A program made the translations under genes and the position numbers. Below the pieces are notes generated by a model. The model saw only the letters and a list, made by a program, of their open reading frames with translations, did not search any database and was not told the origin of the DNA. A DNA stretch of 64,000 nt from Flabesymbios commensalis (Eukaryota > Annelida > Polychaeta > Terebellida > Flabelligeridae). Below are positions 43,142-55,204 of this stretch, one piece after another; positions within the stretch are counted from its first letter, which is position 1, and every line of letters starts with the position of its first letter. The stretch spans positions 86,910,618 through 86,974,617 of the forward strand of contig OZ024908.1 in the NCBI GenBank assembly GCA_964017125.1, read 5' to 3'.

Positions 43142-44350
43142 CTTTAGCAACAGGACATCTAGTTTGTATTTATTTTACTGATTTGTGTTTATATATTTAG
43201 AAGCTATTTTAAATGGTGCATTCAAATAATGGAAACTTATCTTCAATATTATAATGAAGTCACGGTCATGCACTTACTATATATTATTAATTCTTTTTCA
43301 TTCACTAACTATATAACTATATAACTATTATAGACGAGGCAAAAGAAAGAAGAAGGCCTATGTGTTGTATACGAATACAGCATAGTGACACACACTGATG
43401 AGGTAGAAGAAATCATTTGAATGTACTATTCGCAATCCAGTGGTGATCGAACCAGAAAACTCTTTCACAAAACTTGAATAGCATTCGCAGGTATGTTTTC
43501 ATCAATAAGGCTTTTGAAAAAATTGTCAGGAGATTCACAAAATTAATAGTAATACCATATTGCAATTTTCTGAAATTTAGCTATTAAAATGATTATAAAA
43601 TATCCAATGGATGGATCATTTGTATATTTTACCTTTAGTTTATTGGTCATTGATATGATCGATATGCAGTCTATGATTTCATTACATGTATTCTTCTATC
43701 TCAGTACTATTTTTTAAATTTTTAATGACATGAGAAGACTCAGTATGCCAGATGAGCGCGTGAGACCCATACTATGGTAAATGACACTGATACCAAAAAA
43801 TCCCTGTATTTTTTGAAGTAGATTATTGAAATTCACCACAGTAAATTACTGTAAGCTGTTACACGGCATGCTATTGTAAATATTTATTATTACAGTACAT
43901 TACTGGAATTGGCTACAGTATGTTACTGTATATTAACAGTAGTTTAATATATTTTTCCAATACATTACTATATTTCATCACAGTATATTACGGTATAGTT
44001 TTTACTGTATGGTACTGTAACTAATTATCATTTCGGTATACTACAGGATTATCTACACTATATTACTGTAATTTAACATACAGTAATGTTACGTATTTAC
44101 TGTAAATTATCTAGTAAATTAATGTGATTACACACAGTAAATTACAGTAATTAACCACAGTAAATTACATTGCAAGATATAAATTACTTGGATAATTTGT
44201 ATTTATTTGTATTTATATATTTATAAACTTTTAAAAATAGTGCACTCAAATAATGGAAACTTATCCTCAATATTATAATGAAGTAACGGTCATGCATTTA
44301 CTAAAAATTGATAATTCTTTTTCATTCACTAACTCAGGCTCGTGCCAACT
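43142..44350. repeat. Direct duplication about 1.05 kb apart, with TTACTGTA-rich DNA between
   Basis: 43142-43318 and 44190-44335 share TCAAATAATGGAAACTTATC, CAATATTATAATGAAGT and AATTCTTTTTCATTCACTAA. Between them, 43800-44170 is dense in TTACTGTA and TACAGTAA words. No gene is convincing; a 28-codon frame after TATTATAG near 43333 is too short to judge. Confidence 0.7.
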
Positions 44351-44437
44351 GGGACAGTACAGGAATGCATGGCATTATGCCAAACTGGGCCATCACAATT
44401 GAACATTGTGTTGCTGCCTTCACATTTGTAGAGGAGG

Positions 44438-44640
44438 TTGACAAAGTACGTACAACAATTTACCGAGACACCTCATCATCAACTTAAAAAGATACAAAGT
44501 ATCTTTTATGAGCCTGGAAAAAGTATAACATACAAACGAAATGCTCAGATTATGCTATCCTTTGCAGAAACAGAACATCTATTTGAAGTCGATCCACATG
44601 TCACCCTAAAGTGCATGAATTGTTGTGAGACTAGAAGAGG
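44438..44640 (+). other. Coding-like stretch, unrecognised
   Basis: The frame HHQLKKIQSIFYEPGKSITY, then LSFAETEHLFEVDPHVTLKC continues up to the SINE-like insertion at 44643. Composition is protein-like, but no motif or splice junction supports a call. It could be an exon fragment. Confidence 0.3.
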
Positions 44641-44642
44641 AC

Positions 44643-45280
44643 GTAGTAGTAGTAAATCATTGTTTTACGTCACTTTTCGGCACAAATGGTCTTTTTAAGT
44701 GACATTGTAATATGATAAAGACGTTGTGATCAATTGATGAGATGAATGATGTACAGATGATGATGTGATAACAGTGGGGGTGATAGGGCATTGTGGGTTA
44801 TAGAGAGCATTTTCCTTCGCTCGCCTGATAAGGGGATCTGGGCATGTCTAGGGGATCTACCCCCAGACATGCCCAGGCGGCCAGGAGATTGGGTCTCGCT
44901 GTGCAATTTAATGCAGCACAGCTATCCTTGGGTGAGATGGTCCCCAGAGTAACAATTCAACATTCATTTCCCGTGAGAGACCTAATGCCAACACACACTA
45001 GTGCGGTTATTTAAGGCTACCACGGCCTGCACCAGCGCATGCACTGATGCGAGTGCTGCATTGGCTCCGCTGTTGAGTGGAGGAACCAGGGTAAGCCACT
45101 GGCAATCCGCTCGAAGATTATGGCCAGATACAAGGAGGCTGCAGCTGCCCTTGGATGATTGCTGTAAACTTGTACTTCTGTACAATGCTGTATACAGCAT
45201 TCAACAGACGGAACAAATCCCTAATGACCTCCCCGGATGGGGACGAAAATTACTACTACTAGCTATCATCCCAGTACCCC
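44643..45280 (-). mobile_element. SINE-like unit, diverged full-length copy
   Basis: Both ends are recognisable ((TAG)4 and AATCATCCCAGTACCCC-type). It is about 45 bp shorter than the consensus, with several small deletions, so it is older than the copies inside the LINE. Confidence 0.85.
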
Positions 45281-45726
45281 GATCAGATGAATGATATACA
45301 GATGATGATGCGAGGGTAGAGGTGATAGGGCATGGTGGGTTATTTAGGGTGTTTTCCTTTGATCACCCGTTAAGGGGTTCTGGGCATGGCTCGAGAATTT
45401 AACCACAGACATGCCTAGATGGCTGGAGATTTGGGTCTCGTTATGCAATTTAATGCTGAAACTCTGTCCACGGCCTACACCAGCGCCTGCACTGATGCGA
45501 GGCATCACAGTTGAGCGGAGGAACCAGGGTACGCCACTGGCAATCCGCCCAAAGATTATGGCCAGATACGAGGAGGCTGCAGCTTCCCTTGGATGATTGC
45601 TGTAGACTAGTGCTTCCTTATCATGCTGTACACATTGTACAGCATGCAACTGATAGAACAGATCCCTAGCGACCCTCGCCGGATGGGGGCAAAAAGTACT
45701 ACTACTAGCAATCATCCCAGGACCCC
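45281..45726 (-). mobile_element. SINE-like unit, partial, abutting the previous copy
   Basis: Starts mid-unit at GATCAGATGAATGATATACA and ends ATCATCCCAGGACCCCT; an internal segment between GAAACTCTG and CCACGGCC is missing. The two copies join head to tail, with the same orientation and no spacer. Confidence 0.8.
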
Positions 45727-45727
45727 T

Positions 45728-46214
45728 ACTGGGGAAATGGTAGAGCAGCAAACATCCAAGAAAATCTCCCTGCAAGAGTTGCAACATCAGCAGTTGTTCA
45801 GGAGCTGCTACAAGGCACTTATGCTTCTCAGCGCTGTGATACAGATGGAGGTGCTTCGTTGACCGATATACAGAAGGAGTGGCCACTGCTCCTGAGTCAT
45901 GGCATTCCTGGACATTTTGAACAGTTAATGGGAGTTCCTTTGCAAGCCCCGATCATATCAACATTGGATTGGAAAGAGTATTGATATGAGAGTATTTTAA
46001 AAGCTTGGTAGGAGCTGCAGTGAAAAAGGAGGTGACTTTTATCCTTGCAGATGGGAAGACCGCTGCGGAAGAAGGTGTTTCCCGAGCCTGTTTGGAACCA
46101 GCCTTAGCAATAATGCTAGTCATGGCACACATGCACGAGAAAAGTGAGACATTGTTTCTTGTGACTGACATAAGTCAAATACTGTCCTTGACTCACCTGA
46201 ACTTGAACACTTAA
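45728..46214 (+). pseudogene. Unrecognised conserved-looking coding fragment
   Basis: One frame reads VVQELLQGTYASQRCDTDGG, then LTDIQKEWPLLLSHGIPGHF and EQLMGVPLQAPIISTL, to a stop near 45985. A second frame from about 46003 reads VGAAVKKEVTFILADGKTAA, then ALAIMLVMAHMHEKSETLFL and ends at LNLNT, stop at 46214. The two look like consecutive parts of one protein with a frame change or short intron between them. The pattern (IQKEWP-x-L, then an acidic/hydrophobic C-terminal block) recalls a large uncharacterised family in invertebrates and fish, from memory only. Confidence 0.4.
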
Positions 46215-46699
46215 GGTACATAATTAATGTTTGAGCTGTGCTGAAAGTTGAGGCTATGTTTGATTTATAATGACCTTGACCTTATCCCAAGGGATCGTAT
46301 TTTTAGATACTTAATTTAAGCTTTAATTTGGTCCTATATACCTTTTCTGCACTATTTGTATTCTTTTATAAAATCATAATTTTCACTGAGAATTAACTAA
46401 TAAATTGCTGAAAATAAGGATTTATTACATGGTGGGTTGTGTACTTCAAAACATCTTTAAAATTATATAATGTGTTTGAAGTCATGTTTAATATGTCCTA
46501 TATTTTCATGACAATGTCCTGATACAGGATTTCTGTGATTGTCTCTCATTTATGCATGTTATCCACTACATTTCAAGTTCATCATGCAAGATCAATGCAA
46601 TGCTAAATTAGGTCATATTTTATTTATTTTTTATTTATTTGTTTTACTGATTTTTTTGCATAACTTGTTATCGGTCAAAATAGAATCTAATACATTAAG
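46215..46699. other. Non-coding interval
   Basis: AT-rich; no gene seen. Confidence 0.4.
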
Positions 46700-47120
46700 A
46701 AATTTTCAGTCAGTGGTCAACAAAATTCATGTTAGTGCAGGACCCTTAGGCTTTCGGGAGTGTCTACGTATGCCCTTCAGATTGATTATTGCTCTGTCTA
46801 CGTTCCAGAGTCTTATGGATTCGTCTACGGGAGACTTGCACCTGACGTATTGTCTGTTATATCTTGATGATATTGTGGTGTACAGCTCTACATATAAAGA
46901 ATACCTGGTTAGACTGGTTATTTTTATTCAACGCCTGAGAGATAGAGGGCTAAAACTCAAGCCATTTAAGTGTTATCTCTTTCAGCATTCCATTACTAAT
47001 TTGGGACATATCATTTTGGAGGAAGGTTGTAGCTACAGACCCTGAGAAGCTGCATGCTGTGAGAGTGCCGACCAACGTGCCGGGATTTCACAGCATTTTA
47101 GGTTTTCTAAAGAAGCGCTC
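46700..47120 (+). mobile_element. Ty3/Gypsy-like RT fragment (fossil)
   Basis: A short RT-like stretch with the YLDDIVVYS signature followed by a typical thumb-like segment assigns this to Ty3/Gypsy. No LTRs, gag or integrase are visible here. It is an old, broken fragment. Confidence 0.75.
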
Positions 47121-47149
47121 CGAATCTAGCAAAAGAGTCAACTCGTTGG

Positions 47150-47425
47150 ACAGAGTAGCAATCACTCTAGTCCGTCATAGCTACATGTGAGAGACCTAAT
47201 GTCTGACATTATTGCCGGTTATTTAAGGATGCTACAGCTGCACTGGCACTGCTGTTGATCGGAGGAACAGGGTACGCCACTGGCAATCCGCCCAAAGATT
47301 ATGGCCAGATACGAGGAGGCTGCAGCTTCTCTTGGATGATTGCTGTAGACTACTGCTTCCGTACAATGTCGTACAGCATGAAACAGATGAACAGATCCAT
47401 AATGACCCTCCCGGATGGGAGTTAT
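47150..47425 (-). mobile_element. SINE-like unit, 5-prime half
   Basis: Contains TGAGAGACCTAATGT, GCCGGTTATTTAAGG, GTACGCCACTGGCAATCCGC and GATCCATAATGACCCTCCCG. The 3-prime half is absent, which is unusual for TPRT products, so a later deletion or recombination is likely. Confidence 0.8.
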
Positions 47426-47429
47426 AGAT

Positions 47430-47965
47430 GGGAGTTATAGATAGTTCGCATGGTATAGTTTACATCACAAATGATAATCATTTATTAACCCCTAACCGTC
47501 AGGTTATTTAATAGCCATTTTCACTTCAAGTGAGTGAAAATTAATAATATGTGACAAAATGGAATCTTGTTGATTTCTGTTTTAAAACTGGTATTTAATG
47601 TGCTGATAAAAAAATAGAAAAAGCAAGAAATATAATAGGGTTAAAGTGCTAATTACTATAATTAATATAACAGAGGCAAAAATAATACACTAGACTTCGC
47701 ACAAGAATTATAACAACAAAATTATATTACAGGTTATTAATTTCACCTGATCTCATAATAAAATTACCTATTAAATAACAATTAAATCTTTCCCGCTACA
47801 TGTACATTTGATGAATTATGCTTAAAATCGTATCAGACTTACTATTAAATAAAATAACAAAAATTAAATTAATTAAATTCTGATGGACTTCGTCTTCGTA
47901 GTTAGAACTTTATGTTTAGAATATAATTGGACTATTATCTAAAAATCAGTTTTAATTCAATTTTC
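47430..47965. other. Non-coding interval
   Basis: AT-rich DNA, no gene seen. Confidence 0.4.
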
Positions 47966-47969
47966 AAGG

Positions 47970-49125
47970 ACTGGTGAGTTTGCCCTTAGAACAAGAACTA
48001 CGCATACAACAACTTATTCAGGCGTCAACGAAAAAGGAAAAAGTCCCTGCCTTAACCCTGGACGAACTGCTCGGGGCACACACTACACACACTAAGCCCA
48101 CAATGGATAATATCAACAAGGATGGACACGCTGGATCTACAGCAAAAGTGTATCTGACACAGGCAAAAAGTGGGGGGCAGCAGCTCTGAACATTGTCGAG
48201 TTTGTCCCAGGTGTGAACTCAGAAACTGGCATTGGTGTGGATGGACTTTCATCCATCAATCCGCACCAATGGTCAGCAGCGAACGCTCGTATCATGTACG
48301 AGCTAATGACCCAACATGAATGGTCATCCGAAGAGATAGCTGATTATATGGCATATATTGTTAAAATAGCCGAACTTGCCATCTGTTATGATTGGTAGTC
48401 TGTATCACCTTATGATTAACAGTATAGGCAACTGCAGGCCACCCTTAAATTCCCAAAGGCTTTTGTTACCCCTCATTTGCAACAGACTGTGATGAAGGAG
48501 CAGAAGGTTATGGGACCTGCCAAATTTCATCAAAGAAAATCAAATTTGCCAGGCTTGCAGATCCCTGTACTGGCAAAGAAATTTGCATGAAGTACAACAC
48601 CGCAGAGTGTTCTTTTTGGGAGCAAATGCCAGTATGGTCATATTTGCAGCAAATGCTTCAGTGTAAATCATAAGCTCAAAAAACACCCAAAAAACTAGTC
48701 GAAGAGGTAAGTGATCATGTACTTCTATGGGTACAGGTTATAGCTCCCAGCGTCACTAAATCGTTGACAGATAAGGACTTGTGTAGTTGACAGCACAGGA
48801 AAAAGAGTGATTAAACGTGAATTACAACAATTAATTGGCAAATTGAATTGGGCAGCCAAGATGGTAAGAGCAGCGAGACCTTTCATGCACAGAATTATAA
48901 CCCCATTATCAACGGCCTCTCATGCTCGCCATCATTTACGATTATCAGCAGCAGCAAAGCAGGATCTAGCGTGGCTTAAAAATTTTAGCATGCAGTTTAA
49001 TGGCGTGGCATACTGGATAAGTTCGAATCCACTCTGCCCGACTATGCTATGGTCAGACAGTGACGCAAGCAGTTACGCAGCAGCAGCAGTACACACAGGT
49101 GACTATTTTTACAGCAGTTTCCGGG
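47970..49125 (+). mobile_element. DIRS-like (tyrosine-recombinase) retroelement fragment (fossil)
   Basis: Parts resembling a gag-like region (with Cys/His spacing) and a DIRS-type RT/RNase H connection block (LIGKLNWAAKMV near 48830) occur in order on the plus strand. The element is broken in several places and is cut by a SINE-like unit at 49126. Old. Confidence 0.6.
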
Positions 49126-49470
49126 TAGTAGTAGTAGTAAATCATTGCTTTACATCCCTTTTCGGCACAACAGGTCTTCTTAATGACATTGTAATACGAT
49201 AAAAACGTTGTAGTCAATTGATGAGATGAAATGATGAACAGATGATGATGTGAGGGTGGGGGTGATAGGGCATGGTGGGTTATTGAGAGCGTTCTCCTTC
49301 GCTCGCCCGATAAGGGGTTCTGGGCATGTCTAGGGGATCTATCCCCAGACATGCCCAGACGGCCGGAGACCTGGGTTTCACTGTGCAATTTAATGCTGAA
49401 ACTATGTGGCATTTCGCGCAGCTCCGCTATCCTCGGGTCGGATAGTCCATAGAGTAACAATAGGAAGGAT
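49126..49470 (-). mobile_element. SINE-like unit, 5-prime truncated
   Basis: From (TAG)4 to GAGTAACAATAGGAAGGAT. It sits at the end of the DIRS-like fragment. No clear TSD. Confidence 0.85.
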
Positions 49471-49690
49471 AACTTGCGCAGAACAGCAATGTTAAGGTGC
49501 TTTCCAGAATTTCTTGGTGAGAAAACGAAAGATTTGGTTCAAATATTTCACCAAATCAAATATTTAAGGACAGTGTTGGAGGAGGAAGTGGTCGGATTGC
49601 CTTCGACAAAGTATGTTGCCTCTATAGGGGAGCCATACGACCCAGTGGGTCACGGTATTATCTTAGAAAAATTCGCCAACCTTTGCTGAT
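49471..49690 (+). pseudogene. Unrecognised coding fragment
   Basis: The frame LRRTAMLRCFPEFLGEKTKD, then YLRTVLEEEVVGLPSTKYVA and DPVGHGIILEKFANLC ends in a stop at 49689. It looks like a C-terminal protein piece and may belong with the 45.7-46.2 kb fragment; this is an inference from general appearance only. Confidence 0.3.
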
Positions 49691-50734
49691 GCAGTGGAAA
49701 AATAATTCTGTGCCTACTACCTACACAACCTTACTTTCTCAAAAAGTGAGATACACAATGGATTTTTTGCAGAGGGTGGTGACTGTCATCATACATGCAT
49801 ATAAAAGATAGGGAAAATGGTCCCCAAAAATCCTTGACATCCATAACAGTATCCCTGAATACAATGCTATTCTGCATGCAGCTCAGACAGAATAGCCTTG
49901 TATTCAGAGCTACCATAACAGACTTGAATGATTCTTTTAATTGAATTTTTTTTTTTAATATACCTAACTTTGTACTTCTTCCATTGGTCCAGCGGTCAAT
50001 CTTGAATGCAACAGTTCCAATCACGCAGATGTAACAGTTTAGATGGTTTATTGGAAAAAATCACCTTTTCAGTTAACAGTCTGTGCAGTCTGTAGAATGA
50101 CTGTTACCAATTTTCTGACAGTTGGCTAGTCTCCAGTCAAGTAAATGATTTGGGGTACGACCATTTTTCGGTGTATCATAAAACTAACTTCAAGGCACAC
50201 TTACATGAACAACATCCTGGAAAGATACTGGATGTTTGCACCAACCACATTGAGTGTGCATGGAAACACGCGAAAAACATTTCAAAGACATAAACGGGAC
50301 AAGTATCCAAAAATTAAACGAAAACGGCACACAAACAACAAGAACAAAAAATAAAGTACGTAGATGGGGACGATATTAATATTACTGACAGCGAATGGGT
50401 TTTTTATCAACAGCACAGTGTTTCTCGGGAGGGTCAAAACTCATGGGTAACGTATATACAATGATTGATATATATTTTTTCTACCTGCATTTATATAGCA
50501 CATATAAAGTGCATATATATTACACACTGTATTACTCTATAGGCTTATGCCATATACTTGTGATAATATGGACAATATCACAGCTGATCATCATATTATA
50601 TGCATATATATTTATATAGCACATAAAAAGTGAATATATGACCTATACTGCTCTGTAGGCTTATGCCATACTTGTGATAATAGGGACAATATAACAGCTG
50701 ATAATCAATTTATGTATTCATATTTAAATATAAC
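49691..50734. other. Non-coding interval
   Basis: No gene seen. A local direct duplication of about 150 bp lies at about 50500-50590 and 50620-50710 (TATATTTATATAGCACATA, TATGCCATACTTGTGATAAT). Confidence 0.45.
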
Positions 50735-51290
50735 AAAAACAAGAGGCCTGAAGTCCGATATCATCCCCTGCCATAAATTAGGTTAGAGTTTTTTGCGTTC
50801 ACAAATATTTAAATAGTCAACTGTGGTGGCAGTTTTAAATTTCAGTAAAATCACCTGCACATTTCCAGATGGTGGGTAATGTAATTGTAAAATGTGAATT
50901 ATTTCGGACCTCAATTTTTAGGTTTTTGCGCCCACAAAAAATTATGAAGTTTATCCATGGCGGCCATTTTGAATTTCAGTAAAACTTTAAAAAATCACCA
51001 TATGGTAGGGAATGTGAAAATTTGAATAATTTCTACTTTTAAGATTTAGAGTTTCTGCGCCCACAAATTTTTTCGAAGTTGACCTCTGGCGGCCATTTTG
51101 AATTTTGGTAGCATCTTAAGAAAATCACGTGCACATCCCCATGTTGCTAGGAATGTCATAATGTTAAAATTTCAAAAAGAATAAGAGATAAAAATGAAAG
51201 AATAAGTTTTTGCGCCCACAAGAAAACGTGACGCAGGACGCCGGCCCGATTCTGGCTGAATAAAATCACCCTTCTCCTACGGGCGGGGGA
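50735..51290. repeat. Dispersed repeat with GGCGGCCATTTTGAATTTC units
   Basis: Colinear with 36745-37060 and longer. It begins ACAAGAGGCCTGAAG and has three TTTTGCGCCCACAA/GGCGGCCATTTTGAAT units at roughly 120-bp spacing; it ends near ACGGGCGGGGGAT. Nothing coding. Confidence 0.75.
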
Positions 51291-51516
51291 TAAAAAGGTA
51301 TATGAGGTAGTGTGGATTCTTGGTATGAGAGTCGCTGATCAGTTCGCTGTCTATGATCTGTTATGGACCTGAGAACCACCTGGTGAGTGACTGGGAACCA
51401 GTACTGTCCCTGGTCGCTAGGTGGTGTAATCGACAGTATTGAAGGTCCTTTCTGTTCTAAGCTCACGGTGACAGGACGTGTTTCCTTAATTACTTTATTA
51501 AACTGAGGTTAGAATG

Positions 51517-51682
51517 CAGTGGCGGATCCAGGGGGGAGCGCAGGAGGCGCCCTCCCCCCCCCTATTCTCGACAAATACTTTTAAAATCCCCTAAATTTGC
51601 TAAAATTTACAAAAAAAGCTTGGGGGCAAGCCCCCAAAACCGCAGGCGCCCCCCCCTTTTTCAGATCCTGGATCCGCCACTG
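51517..51682. mobile_element. 166-bp MITE with perfect 16-bp TIRs
   Basis: Ends are CAGTGGCGGATCCAGG and CCTGGATCCGCCACTG. GAATG flanks both sides (51512-51516 and 51683-51687). The interior is GC-rich and near-palindromic with C- and G-runs. This TIR type is widespread in animals; the 5-bp flanking repeat does not fit an 8-bp hAT duplication well. Confidence 0.85.
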
Positions 51683-51689
51683 GAATGAT

Positions 51690-52640
51690 AACCTAGTAGC
51701 CAGTGATGGCGGGCATGCTCGGGATTTTAAGTCTAATGATCTGAGGATGCCTGGCCAGGTTTCACAAGGCAGTCCGGGGTAATGGCGATTACTGTCAGGG
51801 GTCAATATATGGATGTTCAATAAAACTGGAAACGTAACTTCTTGGCGTTTTCTCCTTCGCACACAGAATTGAACCTGATATCAGTACTGTGGCGAGAGTC
51901 TTTTCTTTGAATTAATCCCGCTTCCACGCTAAGGCGTTGGGCCACACCACTACACATATGAGGGATTCTATAATTTCAAGCACTAGCACTGTCCGCACCT
52001 TGTAATATTATTTATTTTAGCCAAAAAATCTTGTCCCACATTCTAAATACCACATAAACTGTGTTATATATTATATTTGTTTCTGATATAATGGTGCTGA
52101 AATTACTTAATGTAATTTCGGGTAATTATGCAGGATTACTAGACTTCTGCATCCGTACATGTATATGCCAGGTAGTCGTATCGTCAGCGCAGCGCCGTGC
52201 CGTTGCTGGCCCAACACACTCTACACTGGGCCAGCATTGGGGCGGTGCTGGGCGGCGTCCGGCTGCCTGCGTATTGCGGATACGATGGTAGTTTATATCT
52301 TCATTAAAAATGTGTAGCCATCACAAAGCTCATGCAATCATAATGTGTAAGTAAGTGCAATCAGGACCGACTTGCTTACACTTCTTTAAACTGTGCTGTA
52401 GTCTTGGAATAATGTGTATTAAGATATAATTATTAATTGAATTATTAAATAAATGAAAGTGTGTTGTTACCTGTAGTGTCTCTAGCCTTGGGTGAATATG
52501 TATTAAAATAGCTAAGAACATGAAAAGACTTTTTATATATTTCATGACACATGATTAACTATGTGGAATTAAAGGCATGAAGCCTAGTAATAATCATCTC
52601 AGAACAGTTTGTGAATACCTTGAAATAACAATCCAGAATA
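51690..52640. other. Non-coding interval
   Basis: Contains an AATAAA at about 51819 and a CTGGGCCAGCATTGGGGC fragment near 52226 of the foldback families. No gene seen. Confidence 0.4.
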
Positions 52641-55200
52641 AAGGAGAAGCCACCATTTGCTCCGTCAACTTTCCCATGGTTGCCTCCTACTTTCAAGTCT
52701 AGTGACAACACTGTCATTCAAACAACTTTTGCATATGTGCTCAAAAGACATTGGATTATGTTGTTTCCACTGGAGAAATAAACTTTCTATTGACATTGCA
52801 TTTCCTTTCGGACTTCGCAATGCTTATCTGAATTATCAACGTATCGCGGATGTTGTATGTCGTATCTATCACACAGAATATGATAAACTGTTGGTGGGAT
52901 ATATTGACGATTTTGCCCCATGCCCAGCCGGAGATCTCAGCTGCAGAGGGTTACGCCCAACTGATAACACTCCAACAGGATATATTGGGCATACATGGTT
53001 CATACAAACAAAAGCTGATGGGATTCAAGGCTTTTCAATGTTTTACAAGGAGAAATACCAGATCACCATTTTCAGGACCCTATCACGAACATGAAATAGA
53101 TAGTCATGACAAAGTCATGACAAAGACCTTAACAGTTATTAGTCAAAATTTGTTTCTCAATATAATTTTCGCCTTCCTACTGCCTTGCAAGCAAAATAGT
53201 AATAATAACAGAATATTTTTTATCATTTTTTCAAAGACTTTGACAAAAAATGAGCCACAATATATTTTAAAATAAACAACGCAAACCCCAAAATCACTTT
53301 TCAAGGCTTTTCAAGCTCTTTTTTTCAAATTCATGGCTTTTCAAGGCGTTGAAAACTGTTTTTTTAATTCAATGTTATTCAAGGGTTTTCAAGGCCTGTG
53401 CGAACCCTGGCATAGAGTTATCACTGGACAAGTGTGTATTGCCTGCTACGACACAGGTTTTTCTTGGCTTAGAGTTGGATACAGTGGAGATGTGCATGCG
53501 GATACCACGAAATAAGCTGGACATAGCAGCCAAAGACATCAAGCTGTGGCGGAAGAGGAAATTAACTTCAAAACGTCAATTACAATCACTGCTTGGTAAG
53601 ATGATTCCTTACCAGGAAGGCGATTTGTAGCGCGACTAATTAATCTGATCAGGCAGGACACACGTGTGTGTTAGATAGTGACTTCCGCTTGGATCTCAGT
53701 TGGTGGGGTTGTCTAATGACCTCCTACAATGGGGTCAGTTTAATACAAAATCCCGCCTTTACAAATTGTGATACCATTCTGACTACAGCCAGCTGCTTAA
53801 CCAGCATGGGGGCCGTTACATCAAAGGGCTATTACTGTCACAGCCCATACTGCGCTATCCTACAATAAACCCACTTTACACTCGAAACCGCTGGACGGTA
53901 TTGTGGACTCCCTAAGAAGTGTTATTTTTAGTCCAAATATTCTTAGTAGAGGCTCAAGTAGTCACACATTGTTAAAATTATTAACAAAAGCATAAGTTAT
54001 ATATTTTATTGTTTTGATGTACTATTTTATGAATCATACAATTTTGGACTTTTACAATGTTATTGCATGTTCAATTTTATATGTATTTCCTCATGTATTG
54101 AGGGTTGAATAAATAAATAAATAAATACCCTCCCTCTGTGTTGACTTGTGATCTGTCCATATCAGCACTGGAGCTTCTAGCTATAGTGATAGCGTGTCGT
54201 CTGTGGGGACACTTGTGGTCCCGTGTTAACCCTTAGAGCACTGAGCCAAGTAATTTAAATTTTCAGCCACTTGAAGTTGTGTCTCGCTACCGCGATCCAC
54301 AACTTCAAGTGACTAAAAATTAGTTTAATTTGCAAAATCCAGGTTGAAATGTATATGATTATCACAAACTTGAGACGTATTTAATTTTTAAAACCTGTTT
54401 ATGCAAGACAATTGAAACATGAGAAAACAATACTATAGTCAACTGTAGTCGACATCAGTGTGCCAAGGGTTAAGATAATATGTGGTGTGATAACAGAGGT
54501 GTTTGTGAGGCAGGTCCTTCACTACATACATGCAAGCTGCGCTTCGCACACTTTGGCTACAATAAACCAAACATAACTTCATCGTCAAACGTGTGCACAT
54601 TGCTGGAATAACAAATACTGTACCAGATTTCTTCACTGGCATTTAAATAACCGCGCAGAGAGCAAATTCACTGATTACACAATTGCAGCACGCATTCTGA
54701 AACTTATATTAAAACTGAATTGTTCGAAATAGATTTTAACCTTTAATTAATATAACACTTTCAAATACTTTCACAATTGAGAATAAATGCATTGGAATGT
54801 TAATAATGTAATGTCGGACTCAATAAAAATAATGTTGTTGTACAGTTGAAAACATTAAAACTGATACTGTCATAATGTTGTATTTCAGATAAGCGATTGT
54901 TGAATCTGGATTCAGCTGTATATATTGCCAGAAGGAAAGCTTTCACGCATGGCACCACAAATACCTTTAGATCACGGCACTTGGTCTAAATATACCAACT
55001 TTTGTGAATGCTATTCATTACAACCATTGCCTGCTACATCTGAGAATATGTGCAGATATATTTAACTTTCTGGCTAATTCGCTTAAAAGTTATCAGTCGT
55101 TAAAGAATTACAGTCATGGGGATGAGTTTTACATAGAGGTCATAATTTCTCTACGGAATTTCTTGACTCTTTCGAGATTGAACTTGTATTGCAAAGTATA
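52640..55200 (+). mobile_element. DIRS-like retroelement remains (fossil)
   Basis: RT-like (YIDDF), RNase H-like and recombinase-N-terminal-like stretches occur in DIRS order on the plus strand between about 52.65 and 55.2 kb, with non-coding DNA between them. It is broken in many places; no terminal repeats were located. Old. Confidence 0.6.
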
Positions 55201-55204
55201 AACA

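Noticed and set aside
51290-51830. LTR-like TATAAAAA and AATAAA around the 166-bp MITE
   Set aside because: No paired copy, primer site or boundary; spacing alone is not enough.
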